From Gemmatimonadota bacterium (GTDB taxonomy: Bacteria > Gemmatimonadota > Gemmatimonadetes > Longimicrobiales > Gaopeijiaceae), in assembly GCA_002731735.1 (NCBI GenBank), contig PCCM01000087.1, positions 3,626 to 11,045 on the forward strand: a DNA stretch of 7,420 nt, read 5' to 3'. The notes beneath the pieces were generated by a model. That model was given only the letters and a program-made list of their open reading frames with translations, was not told the DNA's origin and made no database searches. How positions within the stretch are numbered: the first letter of the stretch is position 1; every line of letters starts with the position of its first letter. Shown here in pieces: positions 1 to 6,268 of the stretch. Position numbers and translations under genes: made by a program.

Positions 1-923
1 AGGCGGACGCCGTTGTCATCTCGACTACGAAGGTAGGTGTAGCGGGTAACAACCTGGAAACCGGACGTAAGGTTGAAAAACGGCATCGCCATCGCACCCC
101 ACACGTCGCTCTGGCCCAGGTAACCAGCCGCCCCGGAAAAATCCACGCGGAAACCCCACCGAATGTCCTCGAACCTGAAGTTCAAGGACGCGACGTGTTG
201 AAGCTGTCGCGTAAAAGTGTTGTCCGGATCAGGGTCCTGATATACGTAGTTTCCTCTCAGCAGCGCGTCTTCGACTCCCAGAGCCTCCGAGAAGTTGTAG
301 CCAAGGGACACAAGCCCGAAAGCACTCCCGTGGAAGTCACCGAACTCCCCATTGTCACGACCTCCGGTGTAGAGCCCCAGGTGGTAGACCCAATTCGAGC
401 GCCCGCCCGCCGCGCTCACGCCAGGTATGTACTCGGCGGGAAACCACATGTTGTTGGCGAGATTGCTGCGGTCTATCGTCAGAAGCTCCTTTGACGAGGT
501 CGACCCGTCTGTGGTGAACGCAACTCCCTGCTTGCCGACCTTCAGTGCGAAGGCATCACTCGCCTGCCATTCGACATACGTGTCTGTGAGCCTCTTGTAG
601 AAATCGCCACCGCTGTCAGGATCAAAGCCGGCCTCGACGTGAACGGTGAGCTGGTGGAAGAACTCCGACTTCACACCAAGCCGCGTGCGTCGGACGTTCC
701 AGTCGTCGAATGTGCCCTGGTCCGCATTAACGGCGGCAAACTCGTACTGAAACCTGCCACTGAAGAGGACACTCTGAACCGTCTTGTTCTGGTCGTTGCG
801 ATACCACTCGGCAAACTTCCAGATATCATCGTAGGTCGACTGTGAGGTGGCCTGCTCCGGTGCTGTCAGCGCCAGCAATCCGCCTAGGATTACCGCAAGA
901 GTAGGGCTCCGACTCAATTTCAT
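1..923 (-). CDS. Phosphate-selective porin O/P family outer-membrane protein, 3' end beyond the window
   Basis: Reading the minus strand from ATG at 923-921 gives an open frame of 307 codons with no stop before the window edge, so the C-terminus is missing. The product starts MKLSRSPTLAVILGGLLALT and continues to an ATSQS-like cleavage site near residue 28, a good signal peptide. The mature part has alternating aromatic/polar beta-strands. Its core is typical of Porin_O_P (OprO/OprP-like): NVRRTRLGVKSEF (about 76-88), a TDTYVEW strand (113-119), ALKVGKQGVAFTTD (126-139), then SSKELLTIDRSN (143-154). Such proteins form trimeric 16-strand channels for phosphate, polyphosphate or other anions. 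The family is seen in the sequence; the substrate is not. The ATG directly follows the TAA of the upstream ABC ATPase gene with no gap. The nearest purine-rich stretch (GGAGGAGAG) is about 20 nt upstream, too far for a normal ribosome binding site, so translational coupling is likely. Plus-strand frames across this region are shadows. Confidence 0.88.
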   Translation of the reverse strand, partial: MKLSRSPTLAVILGGLLALTAPEQATSQSTYDDIWKFAEWYRNDQNKTVQSVLFSGRFQYEFAAVNADQGTFDDWNVRRTRLGVKSEFFHQLTVHVEAGFDPDSGGDFYKRLTDTYVEWQASDAFALKVGKQGVAFTTDGSTSSKELLTIDRSNLANNMWFPAEYIPGVSAAGGRSNWVYHLGLYTGGRDNGEFGDFHGSAFGLVSLGYNFSEALGVEDALLRGNYVYQDPDPDNTFTRQLQHVASLNFRFEDIRWGFRVDFSGAAGYLGQSDVWGAMAMPFFNLTSGFQVVTRYTYLRSRDDNGVR

Positions 924-1685
924 TTATACGTCGAAGCCGCTCTCCTCCAACTCCTGGGCATGTTCGGCCCGCTGGGCGTCCTCTTCGTCCACCACCTGGC
1001 CGTCGAACAGGTGCACCGAACGGTCGGCCACTGTCGCGTAACGAGGATCGTGCGTCACCATGCAGATCGTCGCTCCCTCGTCGTGTAATTCCTTCATGAG
1101 GTCCATGACCGCATTCCCGTTCTTCGAGTCGAGGTTTCCCGTCGGCTCGTCGGCGAGCAGGATGAGTGGCTTGCCAACGATCGCCCTCGCCACCGCCACG
1201 CGCTGTTGCTGACCACCTGAAAGCTGACTCGGATAGTGCTTCATGCGGTGCGCCATGCCGACCCTTTCGAGAGAGGTGTGCACACGCTCCCTGCGCTCAC
1301 TTCCCGCCATCCCGCGGTAGGTGAGTGGAAGCTCCACATTTTCGTAGACGGTGAGGTCTCCGATCAGATTGAACGCTTGGAAGATGAATCCGATCGCCTG
1401 GTTGCGGATCTTCGCCCGTTGGGACGTTGTGAGGCTGGCCACAGGCTCGCCGTCGAGCAGATAGTCGCCGCCCGTTGGAGAGTCCAGGAGCCCGAGGATC
1501 GACAACAGCGTCGTTTTGCCGCAACCCGACGGACCGGCGATGGATACGAACTCACCCGCTTTGACTTCCAAATGGATGTCGGACAAAGCGTGGGTTTCCA
1601 CCTCTTCGGTGTAAAACACCTTGCTGAGCGCCTGAAGATCGATCAGCGTGGACGAGTTGCCTTGCTCTGGCGTGTTTTCCATCAT
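924..1685 (-). CDS. ABC transporter ATP-binding protein, MacB/LolD type
   Basis: A 253-residue nucleotide-binding subunit that would power export or extraction from the inner membrane. All ATPase motifs are intact: Walker A GPSGCGKTT (51-59), Q-loop FIFQAFNL (Q103), signature LSGGQQQR (155-162), Walker B LILLADE (174-180), D-loop NLDS (184-187) and H-loop histidine 212. The IFQAFNLIGDLTVYENVELPL stretch and the ADEPTGNLDS wording are characteristic of the LolD/MacB/FtsE group, which works with FtsX-like permeases. There is no fused permease: the protein ends after an acidic tail (about 232-253). The start is a double ATG (1685 and 1682). AAGGA at 1690-1694 lies 4 nt from the first and 7 nt from the second, so the second may be the better start. 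The gene lies 67 nt after the adaptor gene and directly abuts the porin gene. The substrate cannot be inferred. Confidence 0.95.
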   Translation of the reverse strand: MMENTPEQGNSSTLIDLQALSKVFYTEEVETHALSDIHLEVKAGEFVSIAGPSGCGKTTLLSILGLLDSPTGGDYLLDGEPVASLTTSQRAKIRNQAIGFIFQAFNLIGDLTVYENVELPLTYRGMAGSERRERVHTSLERVGMAHRMKHYPSQLSGGQQQRVAVARAIVGKPLILLADEPTGNLDSKNGNAVMDLMKELHDEGATICMVTHDPRYATVADRSVHLFDGQVVDEEDAQRAEHAQELEESGFDV

Positions 1686-1725
1686 GCCTTCCTTGGAACC
1701 CCGGCAATGCTACAGCGAATGTGAA

Positions 1726-1743
1726 TGGCCGGCGCGCCGGCCA
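1726..1743. repeat. Perfect 18-bp palindrome between adaptor and ATPase genes
   Basis: TGGCCGGCGCGCCGGCCA reads identically on both strands. It sits 9 nt after the adaptor stop codon and about 30 nt before the ATPase ribosome binding site. As RNA it could fold into a 7-bp, almost all-GC stem with a CGCG loop. No T-run follows on the minus strand, so it is not a classic intrinsic terminator. It could slow RNA decay or transcription between the genes, or be a protein-binding site. Confidence 0.6.
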
Positions 1744-1752
1744 GCCTCTGGT

Positions 1753-3009
1753 TTAATCCCTCAAGCGGACCCGATCGACACCGTCCCAATTGGACATGTC
1801 GGACAGGATCACGATATCCCCTTCCACCAATCCTTCGATCACTTCGATCTCGTTGACCGAGCTGGCCCCCAACATGACGTTGACACGTTCCGCGTACTGA
1901 CCGTCGTCAACCAGCTTGAACATACCCACCCGCTGATTCGCCTGGCCATACGCGGGACGTCCGACATACGTCACGTCGTCCAGCCGTTGGATCACCACGT
2001 TGCCGTCAACGCTCAGGTCCGGACGAGCGCTCCGCGGAAGATCCGGGGGAAGCGCCACGTCGATCGTCACGGTGCCGTTCTGCACCGACGGATCGATGCG
2101 CACCACCTGCCCTGTGATCGTGTCGTTCCGTGTATCGATGTACGCGGTCTGCCCCGCGGTGATGTCCTGGGCTTGTGTCTGCGGAATACGGACCTCGGCT
2201 TTGAGGCGCCCCGGCTGCACGACCCTGGCAAGGGTCGCACCTGACTGAACCCACTGGCCCTCGTCGAGCGGGAGTTCGGCAAGAACACCCGAAACGCCGG
2301 CCGTCACCTGCAACGACGTCACTCGATCACGCTGGAACTCGACGATGTCGGTGAGACTCTCGATATTGAGCAACGCAGCATTCACCTGGTCGACGGCAGA
2401 GGCCTTGAGCAACTCCGCCGCCTCCTCATTGAGCAGCAACCGCTCCCGCAATTCGTCCACCGCGTCTCCGGTTCTGGCGAACTCGGTCGCGGCCACCAAC
2501 TCGGGATTCGTGTCGAAGAGACGCTGGTTGGTGGCGTGCTCACGTTCGGCGTTCTGCAATTGGGTGCGCAACTGGGCCAGGGCCCCCGCTTGGGTGAGGC
2601 GCTGCGTCTCCAAGCTCGAACGTGTCTGAATCAGGTTGGCTTCGGCCGTGTTGAGCGACTGCTGGGCCTGGAGCAGTGAGATATCTACGTCCGGATTGCT
2701 CATCCGGACGATCACCGTATTTTCCTCGATCGTGGTTCCGGGTAGAACGACGATTTGCTCCACACGCCCGGCCGTCAGAGCGGTAATCCAGCGCATTTGT
2801 TCGGGCACGAGCGTACCCGGCCCACGCACCTGTCGTATCATGGTGCCGTGCTGGACCGTGTCCACCCATACAGTCGCCACGTCAACGGCGGGCGCCGCAG
2901 GTTCAAGGTTCCTCAAGGCCACGGTGGCCCCAACCAGGGCCACGACCCCGACCGACCACTGTATGATTCTTTTTCTCGTTCTTGGCTTGGGATCACGGGC
3001 TATGTCCAC
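1753..3009 (-). CDS. Periplasmic adaptor subunit of a tripartite efflux system (MacA/HlyD family)
   Basis: A 418-residue membrane-fusion protein that would bridge an inner-membrane transporter and the TolC-like channel across the periplasm. The order of parts is typical: basic cytoplasmic N-terminus (KPRTRKR), one transmembrane anchor (about 15-33), first half of a lipoyl/barrel-sandwich domain (about 60-105, GTLVPEQM then TAGRVEQIVVLPGTTIEENTV), a long Q/E/L-rich alpha-hairpin coiled coil (about 108-232), the second lipoyl half (233-263, TAGVSGVLAELPLDEGQWV), a beta-barrel domain (about 265-345) and a membrane-proximal domain ending in VIEGLVEGDIVILSD. There is no lipobox cysteine, so it is anchored by the helix. 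The start is GTG, preceded by AAGGAG at 3020-3025 (10 nt away) and GAGGTC at 3013-3018; no in-frame ATG fits. It begins 26 nt after the tolC-like stop. The pairing with a MacB/LolD ATPase favours the MacA branch over RND adaptors. Confidence 0.93.
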   Translation of the reverse strand: MDIARDPKPRTRKRIIQWSVGVVALVGATVALRNLEPAAPAVDVATVWVDTVQHGTMIRQVRGPGTLVPEQMRWITALTAGRVEQIVVLPGTTIEENTVIVRMSNPDVDISLLQAQQSLNTAEANLIQTRSSLETQRLTQAGALAQLRTQLQNAEREHATNQRLFDTNPELVAATEFARTGDAVDELRERLLLNEEAAELLKASAVDQVNAALLNIESLTDIVEFQRDRVTSLQVTAGVSGVLAELPLDEGQWVQSGATLARVVQPGRLKAEVRIPQTQAQDITAGQTAYIDTRNDTITGQVVRIDPSVQNGTVTIDVALPPDLPRSARPDLSVDGNVVIQRLDDVTYVGRPAYGQANQRVGMFKLVDDGQYAERVNVMLGASSVNEIEVIEGLVEGDIVILSDMSNWDGVDRVRLRD

Positions 3010-3035
3010 GATGACCTCACTCCTTAAAAGCTTTC

Positions 3036-4595
3036 CTACTCTTCTGGGCGGAGCTGCTGGCCCACGGCGTTTTCGAGGTTCGCCAGGCCGGCATAGAACG
3101 AATATAGACTGTCCAAGTAGGCCCGTTCCCCCTCCGCCATCGTACGCTCTGCGTCGAGCAATACAATGAAATTGTCCGCACCCAGACCGTATCGCGTGCG
3201 CGACATCTCCAGCTGCTCGGCGGCCACCTCGCGGCTCCGCTCCTCCACCTGAACCACACTGAATGCCGTCATCAGCGCATCGAGTGCAGATGTCACGCTA
3301 GTCCTAATCTGTAATTCCTCCGCCCGGCGGGAATACACAGCGTCCTCGAGTTGGTTGGAGGCCTGAGACACCGACCGCTCCCTGCTGAACCCGTTGAAAA
3401 TCGGAATACTCAACCTCAAACTTGCTGAGAACGGCTGGCGTGTGAAGCCGAACGGAAAAGACCTGTTTCCGCCAAGGATCGACTCGCGGGCCTCGGTGCT
3501 GAGCTCCCCCGAGCCACACTGTTGGGGAAATCCCTCAAGCGGCGTCGTCAGGCCTGCTGAAATGTTGTTGAACGTCTGGCAACTCGCTAGCGCCCCAGCG
3601 GCACCCCTCTCGGCATTTGCGACGAGGAAGTCCCCGTTTGCGACTTCCTGAGTAAAACCCGACCAGCCACCCGTAAGGGTAACGCTCGGAAAATATTGCC
3701 CGCGGGCTTGCTGGAGGTTGGCGCGCCGAGCCCCTTCGTTGGCCACAACGGCTGTGAGCCCAGGGTGTGACTCCAAAGCAATCGAAATCAACTCCGTACT
3801 AGTCCAGGAGGGGCGGAACACTTCGAATTGACTCACCAGCTCCACGTCGGCACCGAGATCCAGGCCGACGGTCTCCAAGAGCCTCAGAGTCTCCACCCGC
3901 ATGGCCGACTCTGCCTGTAGCAGAGCGACCGAGTCACGTCCGACCTGCACTTGCGCTGCCGCAGCGTCCATGACGATGGCTGCCTGCGCATCCACACGGG
4001 CCTGCACGATTTCGAGATTTTCGAGAGAACTGTCAACCTGTCTCCGGGCCACGTCGACCCGATCTCGCGCACGTAACGCTACCATGTACTGGAGCGTGAC
4101 CCCGTATTCCATGAGAAACTCCGCCGCGTCGGTCAATGCTCGGGCGGCGTTCCGATCGGCTTTGGCACTGCCGAGACCGAACACGGTGTTGCCGTTCAAC
4201 GTGTACGACCCTCCAATCGAAAAACTGGAATAGTAGAGCGCCCCTCGCTCCACCCCACCCGTATTGATCGTCCCGATCCGCGACTCTCCCGGAGCTTGGT
4301 AGGTTGCGCTCGCGTTCGCCGTGAACGACGGAAGGATAAGGTTACTCGTCGCTTGCCTCACACCCCAATCGAACTGCGCCTCGTTGTTCTGCGTGGAAAG
4401 AAACGTGGGGTTGTTCTCACGGGCGAGTTCGATCGCCTCGTCCAATGTAAGACTCACGGTTTCCTGCCCCAGCGCCATCGCCGCGGTCGCCAAAAAAACA
4501 GCCGCCGTCAGCACCGCTGCTCTCTTTGCGTGCCCAGCCTCCCAATCCGCCATTCGCGTCACCCTCTGTCTCATTCGCGTCACCCTCGGTCTCAT
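3036..4595 (-). CDS. tolC: TolC-family outer-membrane efflux channel protein
   Basis: First gene of the operon; 519 residues from the outermost of three equivalent starts (4595, 4574, 4553), 505 from the innermost. Numbering from 4553, a signal peptide (AAVLTAAVFLATAAMALG, 12-29) precedes the mature start QETVSLTLDEAIELARENNPTFL, the classic first repeat of the OEP domain. Two halves follow, each with long helices and a beta-hairpin: LILPSFTANASATYQ in the first, and RGQYFPSVTLTGGWSGF plus FSASLRLSIPIFNGF in the second. The last helical part has RYGLGADNFIVLLDAERTM, a hallmark of the family. It would trimerise into an outer-membrane barrel with a periplasmic tunnel docking on the downstream adaptor. 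A loop of about 65 residues (305-370) in the second hairpin is long and carries two cysteines (325, 346). The frame stays open to 4892, but that extension is Gly-rich and has no ribosome binding site. The gene symbol is given at family level. Confidence 0.92.
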   Translation of the reverse strand: MRPRVTRMRQRVTRMADWEAGHAKRAAVLTAAVFLATAAMALGQETVSLTLDEAIELARENNPTFLSTQNNEAQFDWGVRQATSNLILPSFTANASATYQAPGESRIGTINTGGVERGALYYSSFSIGGSYTLNGNTVFGLGSAKADRNAARALTDAAEFLMEYGVTLQYMVALRARDRVDVARRQVDSSLENLEIVQARVDAQAAIVMDAAAAQVQVGRDSVALLQAESAMRVETLRLLETVGLDLGADVELVSQFEVFRPSWTSTELISIALESHPGLTAVVANEGARRANLQQARGQYFPSVTLTGGWSGFTQEVANGDFLVANAERGAAGALASCQTFNNISAGLTTPLEGFPQQCGSGELSTEARESILGGNRSFPFGFTRQPFSASLRLSIPIFNGFSRERSVSQASNQLEDAVYSRRAEELQIRTSVTSALDALMTAFSVVQVEERSREVAAEQLEMSRTRYGLGADNFIVLLDAERTMAEGERAYLDSLYSFYAGLANLENAVGQQLRPEE

Positions 4596-4611
4596 CGTGT
4601 CACCTCGGTCT
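4551..4611 (-). repeat. Three tandem 21-bp units, each a ribosome binding site plus ATG
   Basis: Units at 4551-4571 and 4572-4592 differ at one position; the third, 4593-4611, is a 19-bp degenerate copy. Read on the minus strand, each unit is AGAC-(C/A)-GAGG(G)TGACRCGA-(A)TG. It therefore holds a Shine-Dalgarno sequence (GAGGTG at 4601-4606; GAGGGTG at 4581-4587 and 4560-4566) placed 5-6 nt before an ATG (4595, 4574, 4553). Because the unit is 21 bp, all three ATGs are in the same frame and add MRPRVTR and MRQRVTR to the N-terminus. All three starts read straight into the signal peptide of the TolC-like protein. Confidence 0.9.
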
Positions 4612-4762
4612 CCGCGCACGTTGATATGTCCATCCATGTGAAGCAAGGTCCGACTGGAACCAGCCCAAGAGCCAACGACTCCACCACCACCCTGCCCCGC
4701 ACCTTGCGATCGGACCCCACTACATTCGTCTTCGTGCTCGTTCTTCATGCACAGTCCATAAG

Positions 4763-4792
4763 GGAGATCCCTGCCAAACGCGATGGATCTCC
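4763..4792. repeat. Inverted repeat, 8-bp arms with 14-nt loop
   Basis: GGAGATCC at 4763-4770 is matched by GGATCTCC at 4785-4792. One G-T and one A-T pair extend it outward to 10 pairs. It lies about 170 nt upstream of the tolC-like starts, so it could be a stem in the operon leader RNA or an operator. No T-run follows on either strand, which argues against an intrinsic terminator. Confidence 0.5.
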
Positions 4793-4795
4793 TTA

Positions 4796-4820
4796 AACCG
4801 TTACAAAAATTGCGGTTACA
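4796..4820. promoter_or_regulatory. Repeated GTTACA element, possible operator
   Basis: GTTACA occurs at 4800-4805 and again at 4815-4820, a spacing of 15 bp. AACCG (4796-4800) and CGGTT (4813-4817) also form an inverted repeat around an A/T-rich centre (ACAAAAATTG). A motif with both direct and inverted symmetry next to an A-tract, in a divergent control region, is consistent with a regulator-binding site. No regulator gene is in the window, so this remains a guess. Confidence 0.3.
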
Positions 4821-5119
4821 CCCCTGGTCAGGGCCCCAAGGTCGGCCATCCTTTGGCCCATCTGCGGGACATCGCATCCCAATATCTAACACCGGAGCGG
4901 GTATCTCGTCCTACCGGACCCGGTCTCGTACACGGCCCCCTGCGAGGGGTCCCCTACGTGACCCATCGGGGGCTGGTCTGAAGTGGCTAATTGCGACCTG
5001 AGGGTCCCAAGCAAGTCGCTGGCGGACCCGACCTAGGAGGGTGACAGAAAGGGAGGGTGGGCGTAGCACTTCAGCGTGCCTTGGCCTCAATCCAGTTTTA
5101 CCTGAACGTGCGAATGCCT

Positions 5120-5135
5120 GCATCCAACGGGATGC
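5120..5135. repeat. Short hairpin, 6-bp stem with AACG loop
   Basis: GCATCC AACG GGATGC forms a compact stem-loop, and flanking CCT (5117-5119) and AGG (5138-5140) could extend it past a 2-nt bulge. It is not followed by a T-run and there is no gene upstream that needs a terminator. Its role is unknown; chance is possible in sequence of this composition. Confidence 0.35.
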
Positions 5136-5182
5136 TCAGGATTTCGGGCTGTCCACGTTACCCGCCCACGCATGAACGGACA

Positions 5183-5202
5183 ACGCTAAACAGGCTTAGC
5201 GT
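5183..5202. repeat. Inverted repeat ACGCTAA-6-TTAGCGT upstream of murB
   Basis: Two perfect 7-bp arms (5183-5189 and 5196-5202) flank the loop ACAGGC. The element ends 11 nt before the ATG at 5214 and about 100 nt before the preferred murB start at 5307. It could be an operator or a leader stem. It is more AT-rich than its surroundings. Confidence 0.4.
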
Positions 5203-5306
5203 AATCCCGAGGCATGCTTCGCCCAATCCGGGTATGCTTCCTGCAATACAATGAGGGTTCTATCTTGGCGCAGCATGTCGACCCCAACCGGAGCGAAATC
5301 AGGACG

Positions 5307-6251
5307 ATGGTCACCGAGGAAGCCTTTCTCGAGCTCGATCAACGCCTCGGTTCTGGCAGAATGGAGGTGGATGCGCCACTCGCACCGCTGACCACGTTCC
5401 AGATCGGAGGCCCCGCCGACAGGCTCTTTCACGCACGAACCTCGGATGACCTGGCAGAGTCCATCCTGGCGGTGCGGGATCTCGGCATCCCACACTTCTT
5501 GCTCGGTAGGGGCGCCAACGTGCTCGTCGGGGACCGGGGTTTTCGCGGCCTGGTGATCCGCTGTGAGGTGGACGGCACGGAATTCTTAGGCGATGGCCGC
5601 GTCCGCGCTGGTGCAGGCGTTGATACTCACCCCGACCTCATCGAGGCGACCGTCTCCCGCGGACTCGGTGGACTTCACCACTTTGTCGGGATCCCGAGCA
5701 CCGTGGGTGGGGCCATGTGGCAAAACCTGCACTTTCTCTCACCTGCGCCTGAGAGAGAGCGCACCGTTTTCTTGGAAGAGGTGGTCGAATCTGCCGAGAT
5801 CCTCTCGGAAGAGGGAGAACGACGGACGGTGGATCGGGAGTACTTCCAGTTCGGTTACGACTACAGCATCCTGCACGATAGGGCCGACGTCGTGCTCTCG
5901 GTGGACTTCCAGTTGACCCCCGCTCCCACTGAGGAACTACGCCGTGTCATGGCGGGAAACCTCGTCTGGCGTAGAGAGCGGCATCCGGACCTAAACGTTC
6001 TGGCAAGCGCCGGCTCAATCTTCCAGAAAATCGAGGGAGTCGGCGCCGGGCGCCTCATAGACCAGTGCGGGCTCAAGGGACAAACCCACGGAGGTGCCCA
6101 GATCTTCACGAAACATGCCAATATCGTAGTAAACCGAGGAGGTGCAACTGCCGCCGATGTCCGAGCCCTGATCGAACTCGCTCAGACGCGAGTCGCCGAC
6201 GAGCTCGGATACGAATTGGTTCCTGAAATCGCCTTCGTAGGGGAGTTTTGA
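5307..6251 (+). CDS. murB: UDP-N-acetylmuramate dehydrogenase (MurB) homologue, divergent
   Basis: MurB is an FAD enzyme that uses NADPH to reduce UDP-GlcNAc-enolpyruvate to UDP-MurNAc in the cytoplasm, the second committed step of peptidoglycan synthesis. Visible parts (314 residues from ATG 5307): PLAPLTTFQIGGPA (24-37), FAD-binding LGRGANVLVGDRGFRGLVI (66-84), GIPSTVGGA (128-136) and the C-terminal substrate domain. That domain includes ASAGSIF with the expected proton-donor serine (S237), GRLIDQCGLKG, and the terminal glutamate in LVPEIAF (E307). Oddities: IPGTVGGA has Ser for Gly, the usual N-x-GAYG segment reads WQNLHFLSPAPERER, and the usual FGYR-x-S reads FGYDYS, so the conserved arginine is an aspartate. 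The frame opens at ATG 5214, adding 31 residues. I prefer 5307 because its N-terminus matches normal MurB spacing, though AGGA is only 2 nt upstream. It is convergent with the hydrolase gene, 17 nt apart. A MurB-like paralogue with another role is possible. Confidence 0.85.
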   Translation: MVTEEAFLELDQRLGSGRMEVDAPLAPLTTFQIGGPADRLFHARTSDDLAESILAVRDLGIPHFLLGRGANVLVGDRGFRGLVIRCEVDGTEFLGDGRVRAGAGVDTHPDLIEATVSRGLGGLHHFVGIPSTVGGAMWQNLHFLSPAPERERTVFLEEVVESAEILSEEGERRTVDREYFQFGYDYSILHDRADVVLSVDFQLTPAPTEELRRVMAGNLVWRRERHPDLNVLASAGSIFQKIEGVGAGRLIDQCGLKGQTHGGAQIFTKHANIVVNRGGATAADVRALIELAQTRVADELGYELVPEIAFVGEF

Positions 6252-6268
6252 CTCCTCACCCTTTCCGA

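Larger units (their letters stand above)
4612..5306. other. Divergent intergenic region, no gene supported
   Basis: About 0.7 kb between the minus-strand efflux operon and the plus-strand murB. Short open frames here (for example 4783-5001, 4911-5123, 5057-5254) have no ribosome binding site and no recognisable protein character. No tRNA or rRNA pattern is visible. The region holds several inverted repeats (4763-4792, 4891-4923, 5120-5135, 5183-5202) and a repeated GTTACA element (4799-4820). It presumably contains the promoters for both directions, but I see no strong sigma70 pair. The best -10-like box is TACAAT at 5247-5252, about 55 nt before the preferred murB start, with no convincing -35 partner. 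Confidence 0.6.

Noticed and set aside
195..845. Plus-strand open frames at 195-494 and 639-845
   Set aside because: They lie antisense to the continuous minus-strand porin frame, which has a signal peptide and family motifs; the plus-strand translations show no protein character.
1236..2244. Plus-strand open frames at 1236-1724 and 1648-2244 (162 and 198 codons)
   Set aside because: They are antisense to the ABC ATPase and adaptor genes; long shadow frames are expected in GC-rich genes and the translations match nothing recognisable.
4551..4611. CRISPR-like array
   Set aside because: The repeats are directly adjacent with no spacers and encode start signals in frame; no other array-like pattern occurs in the window.
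4596..4892. N-terminal extension of the TolC-like protein up to 4892
   Set aside because: The added residues are Gly- and charge-rich, there is no ribosome binding site at 4892 or at the internal ATG near 4749, and they would bury the signal peptide.
4783..5254. Small open frames in the tolC-murB spacer (4783-5001 plus, 4911-5123 minus, 5057-5254 plus)
   Set aside because: No ribosome binding sites at proper spacing, no hydrophobic segments or motifs, and mutually overlapping on both strands.
5214..5306. Start of MurB at ATG 5214
   Set aside because: It adds 31 residues with no MurB similarity, GAGG lies only 1 nt from the ATG, and a possible -10 box (TACAAT, 5247-5252) is downstream of it. 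Not excluded, but less likely than 5307.
6252..6268. Bidirectional terminator between murB and the hydrolase gene
   Set aside because: The 17-nt gap has no inverted repeat and only a short pyrimidine run; nothing supports a hairpin.
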